A stretch of DNA of 22,360 nucleotides. It comes from a virus. The position numbers and the translations under genes were made by a program. Of the stretch, positions 1 to 5,978 are shown in pieces. The notes beneath the pieces are model-generated. The model saw only the letters and a list, made by a program, of their open reading frames with translations, searched no databases and was not told where the DNA came from. The DNA is taken from IMG/VR virus record IMGVR_UViG_3300033553_000270, positions 1 through 22,360 of that record. The stretch is one strand, 5' to 3'. Every line of letters begins with the position of its first letter. The first letter of the stretch is position 1.

Positions 1-990
1 CGGACGTCCAAGTTTAGGAAGAAGTCTTTGAGTTGCTTGATTTAACTTAGTCTCCATCCATTCAATGTGGGTAGGAACTCTAACAGTTTTACCCTTATTT
101 GAAATAGCTCTACGAATACTTTGATCAATCCACCAAGTTGCATAAGTAGATACTTTAGTCTTTTTAGACGAATCAAACTTATCAACAGCCTTCATTAAGC
201 CAATGTTTCCTTCTTGAATTAAGTCATCAAAGTCAAGACCTTTATTCACGAACTTCTTTGCTCTAGAAACCACAAGTCTAAGATTCTTCGTGATTAACTT
301 GTTCTTGTATTGAGATGCTTGAGATTCTAATGAAGCAATGTTTCCAAAGATCGACTTAACTTCGTCAATATTATGAATGTTAAGTGTCTTATATACGTCG
401 TTAAGCTCGTTAAGGGACTGCTTCCATTCATTTAATTTATTAGTCAATCTAATATCATTAAGATTGAATTCAAGTTTTAAACGAAGCCCTAATTCTGGGG
501 CGTTATTTAAAATTTGACGACGAATTTCTTCATCAGACTCTTTTGAAAAGTAACGTTTAATTGTAATGTATTTAGCTTCAGCATCTTGAATCTTAACGTA
601 TTTCTTCTTAATCTCAGTAACTACGCCATGGATAATTGTTCCAGTTAAAGATACATCATTTAATGTTGTAGTTAAGAACTCAACATCTCCGTTGTCCAAT
701 TCTGAAATAAGAGATTTGAATTTAGATAAGATTTCGTCTTGAAGAGACTTACTAGAATCTTCATCGAGTTTCTTAGAGATATCTATAATAGATTCTCCAG
801 ATGAATCAAGACTCATCAAATAAGTCTTAAGTTCTTTTCGAGCATACGTAGTCACTAGAAGATTTGTTAAAATCTCTTTTTGAAAGACTTCAACGTTTTT
901 GATTAAATGTTCTTCTTGTTCTCTAGTGAGTAATGGACCTGAATCGATTGCGTTTAAGTACGAGTATGCAGACTCTTTTTTGTTATACAT
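1..990 (-). CDS. RpoD-like sigma-70 factor (N-terminal part; cut by window edge)
   Basis: 330 codons run from ATG at 990 to the window edge, so the C-terminal part (regions 3 and 4) is not visible. Residues 8-34 resemble sigma region 1.2 (LLTREQEE). Residues 35-230 are a long divergent segment, like the non-conserved region of primary sigmas. Residues 231-311 are a clear region 2: [14 protein letters not shown], then [20 protein letters not shown] (252-271), then [16 protein letters not shown] (281-296) and VRVPTHIEW. This block is much closer to RpoD than to small phage sigmas such as T4 gp55. In the -10 recognition helix, the position of E. coli R436 is Asp289 and that of T440 is Arg293, while Q437 is kept. 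The expected role is to direct host RNA polymerase to phage promoters. It is divergent from the dUTPase operon. Ribosome site AGGGGG lies just before the start. Confidence 0.93.
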   Translation of the reverse strand, partial: MYNKKESAYSYLNAIDSGPLLTREQEEHLIKNVEVFQKEILTNLLVTTYARKELKTYLMSLDSSGESIIDISKKLDEDSSKSLQDEILSKFKSLISELDNGDVEFLTTTLNDVSLTGTIIHGVVTEIKKKYVKIQDAEAKYITIKRYFSKESDEEIRRQILNNAPELGLRLKLEFNLNDIRLTNKLNEWKQSLNELNDVYKTLNIHNIDEVKSIFGNIASLESQASQYKNKLITKNLRLVVSRAKKFVNKGLDFDDLIQEGNIGLMKAVDKFDSSKKTKVSTYATWWIDQSIRRAISNKGKTVRVPTHIEWMETKLNQATQRLLPKLGRP

Positions 991-1018
991 TGTAGAACCC
1001 CCTACAGTTGTTATTGTA
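991..1018 (-). promoter_or_regulatory. Sigma-gene leader: SD in a hairpin loop, weak promoter just upstream
   Basis: Read on the minus strand, TGTAG and CTACA (1002-1006 and 991-995) form a 5-bp stem directly before the ATG. The six-base loop is GGGGTT and holds the Shine-Dalgarno core. A weak promoter, TGTACA, 16 bases, TACAAT (-10 at 1013-1018), would start transcription near 1006, so the mRNA would begin with this hairpin. The hairpin is seen in the sequence; promoter use and any translational control are inferred. Confidence 0.35.
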
Positions 1019-1154
1019 ACTTGATTAGTAATTCTGTACATAAGTTTTTCAGTTGTCTATTACTTAGACGATCGCGATGTACATAGTTTTGACGATTAGA
1101 CAGTTCATTCACTTATTCACAATAACTTGGAATAATAACGACTGCGAGGTAACT

Positions 1155-1592
1155 ATGATCATCACAAAAGTCAGAGAAGTTAAAACACCAACTAGAGGTA
1201 CAAAAGATTCAGCCGGACTGGACTTTTATATCCCATTCGATCAACCATCTTTCACGCTAAAACCAGGCGAATCTATCAACATCCCATCCGGTATAAAGAT
1301 GGTGATTCCTAAAGGATATGCCGGTATTTTCTTCAACAAATCAGGCGTTGCAGTTAAGTCGCTGTTCGTTGGTGCGTGCGTTGTAGACTCCGATTATCGT
1401 GGTGAAGTGCATCTTAACATTCACAATGTTGGGCAAGACATTAGGCATTTTTTGCCTGGCGAAAAGGTTACTCAAATGGTTATTTTACCAGTTGCTCTAG
1501 TCTCACTTAGAGAAGTGACAAACGAACACTTCGAGTCTCAAGATTCGACTGAACGTGGCAACGGCGGCTTTGGTTCAACTGGAAAATTCTAG
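1155..1592 (+). CDS. dut: Trimeric dUTPase
   Basis: Hydrolyses dUTP to dUMP and pyrophosphate, keeping uracil out of DNA and supplying dUMP. All five motifs of the homotrimeric family are present in order: I, SAGLDFYIP (19-27); II, NKSG (61-64); III, VVDSDYRGE (76-84) with catalytic Asp78; IV, GEKVTQMVI (102-110); V, RGNGGFGST (134-142). The length of 145 aa is usual. Motif II has Lys where PRSG is common. The frame is open from an ATG at 1077, but that extension has no ribosome site and the family domain starts at the inner ATG at 1155, which follows GAGG (1146-1149) at good spacing. First gene of the nucleotide block; stop 7 bases before the next start. In T4 the analogous step also removes dCTP; whether this enzyme does cannot be read from sequence. 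Confidence 0.93.
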   Translation: MIITKVREVKTPTRGTKDSAGLDFYIPFDQPSFTLKPGESINIPSGIKMVIPKGYAGIFFNKSGVAVKSLFVGACVVDSDYRGEVHLNIHNVGQDIRHFLPGEKVTQMVILPVALVSLREVTNEHFESQDSTERGNGGFGSTGKF

Positions 1593-1599
1593 GAGTAAT

Positions 1600-2424
1600 A
1601 TGAGAACATACAATACTGTACATGAAGCGTATTTAGGCACATTAGCGGACGTATACGATAATCCAGAATACGTATCTGCACCCAGAGGACAAAAAGTTCG
1701 TGAGAAACTAAATTATCAGTTTACAATCACTAATCCAATTGTGGAACCAGTAGTTACAAAAGATTCGGCCAGGAATAAAGTGATTGAATCCTATTCTCAA
1801 AAAGAATTCGATTTATACGAGAGCTGCGATAACTCAGTTGAAGCTTTTGGTAAAGCATCTAAGTTTTGGCTTCAATTAGCTAATCCAGATCAAACAGTTA
1901 ACTCAGCTTACGGTTATCTTATATGGAAGAACAAATCACACGGTAAACCCACATTTGAAATGGCTGAGGCCTTCAAAGAAATTAAAGATGAAGCAGATAA
2001 GAATCAATATCTCACACAGTCTCAAATCAATGAAATCTCTACGTTAACTGAAGAGGGTTTAAGAACTCCATGGGAATGGGCTAAATTATCTTTGATAGCC
2101 GATAAAGACTCTAGGCAAGCTATTCTAAGATTTAGTTTACCTGAACACCAATGGATTGGTAATAAAGATCAAACTTGTACTTTACATGGATTCTTTATGA
2201 TCCGAGAAGACAAGTTAAATTTAACCATCAACATGAGATCTAATGATTTAACTCTTGGACTGGTTTATGATCTTCCATGGTTTATTAGTTTAATCCATAA
2301 AATGGTTGATGAATTAAAAGATGTTTACCCAAACTTAAAAGTTGGCAATTATACTCACTACGTACATAATCTTCACATCTATGATCGTGATGAAGATAAG
2401 ATCCTTAAAATGCTAGGGAGATAA
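1600..2424 (+). CDS. dCMP hydroxymethylase-like enzyme (thymidylate synthase fold)
   Basis: A 274-aa thymidylate-synthase-family protein. Visible landmarks: YG..IW (104-109), SRQAILRF (171-178) with the phosphate-binding Arg172, catalytic Cys193 in QTCTLHGFF, RSND (213-216), GLVYD (220-224) and HIY (259-261) matching E. coli TS His207 and Tyr209. Cys193 to Arg213 is 20 residues, exactly the Cys146 to Arg166 spacing of E. coli TS, so the ungapped counterpart of TS Asn177 is Asp224. In TS that Asn reads dUMP; in T4 dCMP hydroxymethylase it is Asp and reads the cytosine amino group. The likely product is therefore 5-hydroxymethyl-dCMP; a dCMP methylase is the main alternative. The ATG at 1600 follows AGGAG at 1591-1595. 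Flanked by dUTPase and a nucleotide kinase, which fits a modified-dCTP pathway. Confidence 0.82.
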   Translation: MRTYNTVHEAYLGTLADVYDNPEYVSAPRGQKVREKLNYQFTITNPIVEPVVTKDSARNKVIESYSQKEFDLYESCDNSVEAFGKASKFWLQLANPDQTVNSAYGYLIWKNKSHGKPTFEMAEAFKEIKDEADKNQYLTQSQINEISTLTEEGLRTPWEWAKLSLIADKDSRQAILRFSLPEHQWIGNKDQTCTLHGFFMIREDKLNLTINMRSNDLTLGLVYDLPWFISLIHKMVDELKDVYPNLKVGNYTHYVHNLHIYDRDEDKILKMLGR

Positions 2425-2426
2425 TT

Positions 2427-2699
2427 ATGCAAGCTTCAAAAATACAGGACATGCCGTTTGGAATCGTAGGAACGTACGTAGAAAAAGTTAAAGGTAAATT
2501 TGGATTTGATTATGTATATAACCGTCCAGATAAAGGATTAATCAAAATACTAGGGATCACAGCTATTCATAATTTTATGAAAACAGTAAAACCTGGACAA
2601 TTAGTTTATGTAAAATGCGTAGGTACGACTGATTGGGTCGATTCTCAGGGCGAAATTAAACAGAAAATTAACGTTCAAGCGGAGATCGTAAGTGAATAA
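2427..2699 (+). CDS. Small OB-fold-like protein, possible ssDNA binder
   Basis: A 90-aa protein that I cannot assign firmly. The order is GIVGTYVEKVKGKFGFDYVY (12-31), a central ILGITAIHNFMKTVKPGQLVYVKCVG, then an INVQAEIV ending. This alternation of strands with a PGQLVYVK turn resembles the small OB-fold, SSB-like proteins found in many large phages. It is basic overall. The start follows AGGGAG (2415-2420) and begins two bases after the hydroxymethylase stop; its 3' end overlaps the kinase gene by 8 bases, so it is cotranslated with nucleotide-metabolism genes. The OB-fold reading rests on pattern resemblance only. Confidence 0.5.
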   Translation: MQASKIQDMPFGIVGTYVEKVKGKFGFDYVYNRPDKGLIKILGITAIHNFMKTVKPGQLVYVKCVGTTDWVDSQGEIKQKINVQAEIVSE

Positions 2700-3366
2700 G
2701 AAATATATGATTGATGGAATTGATCGCTTAGGTAAATCATCATTAATTAAAAGACTCCAAGAAGAGTTTGGATATCATTTAGTTATTCATGGAGATAAGC
2801 CTAAAGTTCTTCCAAGAGACTTAGAAACAGCTAGAGTTTTAAAGAGTAGTTCTAAGTACATGTTAGACAATCAAGGTATGTACAACCATAAGCCAGAAGA
2901 TAGAGCTCAAATGAAACTACATTTAGATTTATCTGATGAAAATCTGGCTAGATACATTTATCAAGAAATCGCAAACATGACCATGTTCAACATCTTAAGT
3001 ACAAGTGCTCCTTTGATTTTCGATAGAACGCACTTAGGTGAAATGGTTTATGCACCACTTTATAGAAAGTATCCAGGTGAATACGTTTTCGACATTGAAA
3101 AACGATTCATTAAAGATAACTATAAAGCAGCTTTCAACACTAGGTTGATTCTATTGACTACTTCAGATACATCGATCTTAGAAGATGATGGACTATCTTT
3201 CGACTTCTCTAAAAAAGATGACGAACAAAAGATGTTTATAGAAGCTTTTAAAAAGTCTGAACTTCCTAAAATAATGGTGGATGTCTATGATCCAATTCAC
3301 CATACGTATAAATCTTATGAAGATATTTTTCAAGAGGTTCTACGTAAAAGTTCACAATTAAAATAG
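2692..3366 (+). CDS. P-loop deoxynucleoside monophosphate kinase (thymidylate kinase-like)
   Basis: A 224-aa kinase predicted to phosphorylate a deoxynucleoside monophosphate with ATP. The Walker A motif is DGIDRLGKSS (8-17), matching the EGIDGAGKST style of thymidylate kinases. IFDRTHLGEMVYAPLYR (109-125) is the DR-containing base-binding motif of the family. The start is GTG at 2692, inside the end of the preceding gene, with GGAG (2681-2684) at good spacing. Placed after a dCMP hydroxymethylase-like gene, its natural substrate may be hydroxymethyl-dCMP, as for T4 gp1; this is inferred from context, since specificity is not readable here. dTMP kinase activity remains possible. Last gene of the nucleotide block. 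Confidence 0.82.
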   Translation: MNKKYMIDGIDRLGKSSLIKRLQEEFGYHLVIHGDKPKVLPRDLETARVLKSSSKYMLDNQGMYNHKPEDRAQMKLHLDLSDENLARYIYQEIANMTMFNILSTSAPLIFDRTHLGEMVYAPLYRKYPGEYVFDIEKRFIKDNYKAAFNTRLILLTTSDTSILEDDGLSFDFSKKDDEQKMFIEAFKKSELPKIMVDVYDPIHHTYKSYEDIFQEVLRKSSQLK

Positions 3367-3389
3367 TTAAAGCTAAAATGAATTAAACG

Positions 3390-3404
3390 AATCCTAGGAG
3401 GATT
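3390..3404 (+). promoter_or_regulatory. Hairpin that buries the Shine-Dalgarno of the 3408 gene
   Basis: AATCCT (3390-3395) and AGGATT (3399-3404) form a perfect 6-bp stem with a three-base loop. The strong ribosome site AGGAGG (3396-3401) lies in the loop and 3' arm, so it is partly hidden when folded. The ATG is at 3408. Any regulatory effect is inferred. Confidence 0.35.
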
Positions 3405-3407
3405 ACA

Positions 3408-3698
3408 ATGGATAACCAAGAACAACCAGTTGAAACAAAAACTGAACCTTCTAAACTCTCTCAAAAAGATGCGATTTACAATTATGTAATGTCCGCATTA
3501 AACAACAAACCTGCTGAAGGCCAAAAGCTTAAGGAATTAGTAGACAAAGACGTACGTAAAGTAGTTCGTCAAAAACTATTCCAAGCATTCAAAACTGGCG
3601 AGATTAAGATATCTAAACAATACGATGATTCAAAGTTGAAAAAGTATTGCTCAGGTTTAATCAATAACTGGTTAGAAAAAGATCCAAGATTTAACTAA
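3408..3698 (+). CDS. Conserved-looking 96-aa phage protein, function unknown
   Basis: The first 20 residues are polar and likely disordered (EQPVETKTEPSK). The rest is helical and basic: KDVRKVVRQKLFQAFKTGEI (48-67), then KKYCSGLINNWLEKDPRFN at the C-terminus. The compact helical core with many Lys and Arg suggests a nucleic-acid or protein adaptor, but no catalytic motif is seen and I do not assign a function. The start follows a very strong AGGAGG. It lies after the nucleotide kinase and before the tRNA-like element, so it bridges the nucleotide block and the structural block. Confidence 0.75.
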   Translation: MDNQEQPVETKTEPSKLSQKDAIYNYVMSALNNKPAEGQKLKELVDKDVRKVVRQKLFQAFKTGEIKISKQYDDSKLKKYCSGLINNWLEKDPRFN

Positions 3699-3702
3699 TA
3701 TC

Positions 3703-3773
3703 GATGTCGTCGTTCAAATAGTAGGACGTGGGATTTTAAACCCGAGATGTAGGTGCAACTCCTACCGACATCG
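3703..3773 (+). tRNA. Degenerate tRNA or tRNA-like RNA, identity unclear
   Basis: A cloverleaf can be drawn. Acceptor: GATGTCG (3703-3709) with CGACATC (3766-3772), 7 perfect pairs, extendable by two outward. D stem: GTTC (3712-3715) with GGAC (3724-3727). T arm: GTAGG (3749-3753), loop TGCAACT, CCTAC (3761-3765). U8, A14, G19, A21, U54, C56 and A58 are present. Oddities: position 18 is A and position 55 is G, so both partners of the usual G18-psi55 contact are changed. The anticodon arm is poor: only TGGG/CCCG pairs around an 8-base loop ATTTTAAA. A 7-base reading gives anticodon UUA, the other register UUU (Lys). No CCA is encoded. It may be a diverged tRNA, a non-decoding tRNA mimic or a processing signal. 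Confidence 0.45.
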
Positions 3774-3787
3774 ACCTCGAGGACTAT

Positions 3788-3997
3788 ATGATTGAATATC
3801 TTAAAAAGTTACAAGCCAATGCAATCAAGGTGGCCGAACCATTAATCGCCCCATTCTTGACTATAATTTTAATCACAATTGTGGTAAGTGTTGTCTCATT
3901 TAGACTACTATGGTCTAATGATACCTTCCACACAGTATTCTTGACCGTTCTTCTTTATAAGTCGGCATTGAAGATTACGAAGGACTTCTTAGATTGA
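3788..3997 (+). CDS. Small membrane protein, function unknown
   Basis: A 69-aa protein with an amphipathic Lys-containing N-terminus (MIEYLKKLQANAIK), a strongly hydrophobic segment at about 18-42 (LIAPFLTIILITIVVSVVSF) and a second weakly hydrophobic stretch at about 48-60. One or two membrane passes are predicted. Size and topology would suit a holin-like or other small phage membrane protein, but nothing specific supports lysis: no endolysin is visible nearby and the context is the junction with structural genes. The start follows GAGGA (3779-3783). Its TGA stop overlaps a promoter-like element for the next gene. Confidence 0.7.
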   Translation: MIEYLKKLQANAIKVAEPLIAPFLTIILITIVVSVVSFRLLWSNDTFHTVFLTVLLYKSALKITKDFLD

Positions 3998-4003
3998 TAT
4001 AAT
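3995..4003 (+). promoter_or_regulatory. Extended -10 promoter candidate at the start of the structural block
   Basis: TGATATAAT is a perfect extended -10 (TGN-TATAAT) with the hexamer at 3998-4003. The identical 9-mer recurs at 11552-11560 before the second tail block. No good -35 is visible, which extended -10 promoters can tolerate. The expected start point, about 7 bases on, falls at or next to the ATG at 4010. Confidence 0.45.
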
Positions 4004-4009
4004 TTAAGT

Positions 4010-4801
4010 ATGTCGGACATATCATTTAAAATTAGGGCTGAAGCATTAGGGAAAACCCTAGAAAATCTAGCACCTAAAATCGAAGCAGAAGTTAATGAGG
4101 CTGTAAAGAATCTAGCCCACGCAGCTTATATTGAGATGACGGCTTTAATCCAAAGAAAACAAATAACCGATACTAATCGTCAAGACTATCTTAAAGGTTT
4201 AAGATTCACCGAGTTAGGCGACAATGGTTATTTAATTCACTTAGAAGGTGAATGGGCGAATAAATTAGAAAATGGTTACGGTCCGTATTCTTTAAGAGAG
4301 ATTCTTTTAAAGTCTAAAAAGATAGTTCAAGTAGGTCCTAGAACTGGTCAACCGTGGGTCCAAACCAATGCTGAAGGTAAGAAATATGGACACGTTCCAT
4401 TTGACCACCATCCGCACCGAGGAACCCAATCTGGAGACTTAGCTACCGACATCAAGAAGTTGTCGGCTAATAATGCTTTTGGAAAACCTCAAAGTCTTAC
4501 TGAGATATTTAAAGGGGTTAACGGAAACCCATTAGATTCAGGGTCTGGAATAAATACAAGACCTGTAGCTGTTGTTAAATCACTTCCAGATGGAGCATCG
4601 AAGAATTTAATGAATATGGCTAAGTTCCAAAAGGTCCATGAATCTGGAGCCGTCTCTTCAACTTATATGACTTGGAGAACTATTTCAGAAAGCGGACGAG
4701 ATTGGACACACCCGGGTTCAAAAGGTTACGAGATCTTCAAACAAGCTGAAAAATGGGTTGAAGCTGAGATGGACAACATCATTAAAACATTGTTAAAATA
4801 G
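4010..4801 (+). CDS. Virion structural protein, probable neck/tail completion (HK97 gp10-like)
   Basis: A 263-aa protein. The C-terminal pattern WRTISESGRDWTHPGSKGYE (222-241), followed by an aromatic-rich helix to the end, matches the F-R-T-S...W-HPG...G layout common in HK97 gp10-like tail completion proteins and their relatives in large phages. The N-terminal 60 residues form a helical segment (AEVNEAVKNLAHAAYIEMTALIQ), also usual for that group. Position upstream of sheath and tube agrees with a role at the head-tail junction. There is no recognisable Shine-Dalgarno before the ATG; an extended -10 element ends 6 bases upstream. No catalytic motifs. The assignment to this family is moderate and the exact place in the virion is inferred. 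Confidence 0.65.
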   Translation: MSDISFKIRAEALGKTLENLAPKIEAEVNEAVKNLAHAAYIEMTALIQRKQITDTNRQDYLKGLRFTELGDNGYLIHLEGEWANKLENGYGPYSLREILLKSKKIVQVGPRTGQPWVQTNAEGKKYGHVPFDHHPHRGTQSGDLATDIKKLSANNAFGKPQSLTEIFKGVNGNPLDSGSGINTRPVAVVKSLPDGASKNLMNMAKFQKVHESGAVSSTYMTWRTISESGRDWTHPGSKGYEIFKQAEKWVEAEMDNIIKTLLK

Positions 4802-4808
4802 GACTCAT

Positions 4809-5705
4809 ATGCAAGGCTTTATACTACCCGAATTAATCATTGAATCAATCATCCGAGATGGTTTAGCTAATATTAAAGCTAATCCAACCATTATAGACTC
4901 AGTATTTGCTCAACTTACAAGAGCTTATGCAAGCCGTAAATATGGTGCGTCTGAAATTGAGAAGATTAAAGGCTTAATCAATAAAGAAATTGCAGTTCTG
5001 TTTAGCTACCATGAAGTAGACGCTCAGCCAATGGCGTATTCTATTATGATTGGAGCAGATAATGAAAATAAACAAAGAACCCATATAGATGACCACTATG
5101 AAGAACTAGTAGAAAATATAGCAGATGCTGATGAACTTCAAGCTCTTCACCGTGTTGACAACATCGAAGTCCTAAGCTATGAAGAACGCACTGGTAAAGT
5201 CACGGTTGCAGATACTACTGATTTGTCACCAGTCTATAAGAACATGTTATTTGTGGATGCCGGCGATACTGAATACATTATCTTAGGAGGCATTAATAAT
5301 ACTCCAGGTGATAAGTCGTTCTTTATTCAAAAGCAAGCAGAACTAACAATATCAGGATCTGACGCCCATATTAAATCTAGCCTCGATTATAAACAATATG
5401 AAGTCAAAGGAACTACGAGTGCCGTTAATTTGGTTTTAGGGGTTCATTCGAAAGATGCCCTAACTACTAAGTATCTTTATATCCTTCTTAAATATTTCAT
5501 CCTTTCAAGAAAGAAAGACCTTATCAAAAGAGGGTTCTATCTTGCCACATACGACGGATCTGACTTTAATAGAGATTCTCAATTCGTAGGCGATCACGTT
5601 TTTACAAGATTTCTTACAGTCGGTGGAAAAATCGATGATACATGGAGATCGGACGAAGTCGTTCTTATCGATAACATCGTCATTAATCCAATCCCTATTG
5701 ATTAA
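4809..5705 (+). CDS. Structural protein of the neck/tail-terminator region, unassigned
   Basis: A 298-aa protein with a helical N-terminus (LPELIIESIIRDGLANIKAN, 6-25) and a C-terminal beta-rich half ending in VVLIDNIVINPIPID. No motif gives a specific function. The layout, a helical start followed by a beta domain and a position directly upstream of the sheath gene, fits a neck, tail terminator or sheath-initiator component. It starts 7 bases after the preceding stop with AGGA at 4800-4803, so it is in the same transcription unit. Confidence is high that this is a real gene and low for the precise role. Confidence 0.6.
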   Translation: MQGFILPELIIESIIRDGLANIKANPTIIDSVFAQLTRAYASRKYGASEIEKIKGLINKEIAVLFSYHEVDAQPMAYSIMIGADNENKQRTHIDDHYEELVENIADADELQALHRVDNIEVLSYEERTGKVTVADTTDLSPVYKNMLFVDAGDTEYIILGGINNTPGDKSFFIQKQAELTISGSDAHIKSSLDYKQYEVKGTTSAVNLVLGVHSKDALTTKYLYILLKYFILSRKKDLIKRGFYLATYDGSDFNRDSQFVGDHVFTRFLTVGGKIDDTWRSDEVVLIDNIVINPIPID

Positions 5706-5739
5706 AATGCTTGGCTATAATTTTAGATAGAATTAGCCC

Positions 5740-5955
5740 ATGAGTAAGCAACGTAAAGGGCAATCCGAAAAATCTATAGAAATTAAAGAAGTTAAGTCGG
5801 AATCCGTATCGTTTACTGCCTTTTTCCAAGAATGCCTATGTAAAGGCTTAGTTAAGTCATGGCAAGAACGAGAGATTCAAGCGTTCTTTAAAGATATTGG
5901 GTTAAAAGATAAAGAACCCTTAGATACATATAAGATCGCACTAGTTAAATTTTAA
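5740..5955 (+). CDS. Small protein of unknown function before the sheath gene
   Basis: A 71-aa protein with a Lys/Glu-rich, probably disordered first 25 residues and a helical C-terminal part (FTAFFQECLCKGLVKSWQER). Two Cys at 33 and 35 do not form a metal site. No family is recognised. The start lacks a clear Shine-Dalgarno; TATAAT at 5716-5721 lies about 18 bases upstream of the ATG, so a short-leader transcript is possible. It is included because the frame fills the gap between two structural genes on the same strand with matching base composition. Confidence 0.6.
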   Translation: MSKQRKGQSEKSIEIKEVKSESVSFTAFFQECLCKGLVKSWQEREIQAFFKDIGLKDKEPLDTYKIALVKF

Positions 5956-5978
5956 ATAGTTAAGTTAAGGAGACTAAG

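Noticed and set aside
1077-1154. N-terminal extension of dUTPase starting at the ATG at 1077
   Set aside because: It has no ribosome site and no resemblance to dUTPase. The inner ATG at 1155 has GAGG at good spacing and gives the normal family length.
1555-1599. Earlier ATG for the TS-fold gene inside the dUTPase gene
   Set aside because: The ATG at 1600 has a clear AGGAG at 1591-1595 and lies after the dUTPase stop; the extension merely reads the dUTPase end in another frame.
1600-2424. Calling the TS-fold gene a plain thymidylate synthase
   Set aside because: The position of TS Asn177 is Asp (Asp224) in an ungapped match, which is the cytosine-type residue.
3788-3997. Holin assignment for the 69-aa membrane protein
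   Set aside because: Size and hydrophobic segment would allow it, but no endolysin or spanin is adjacent and nothing else supports lysis.
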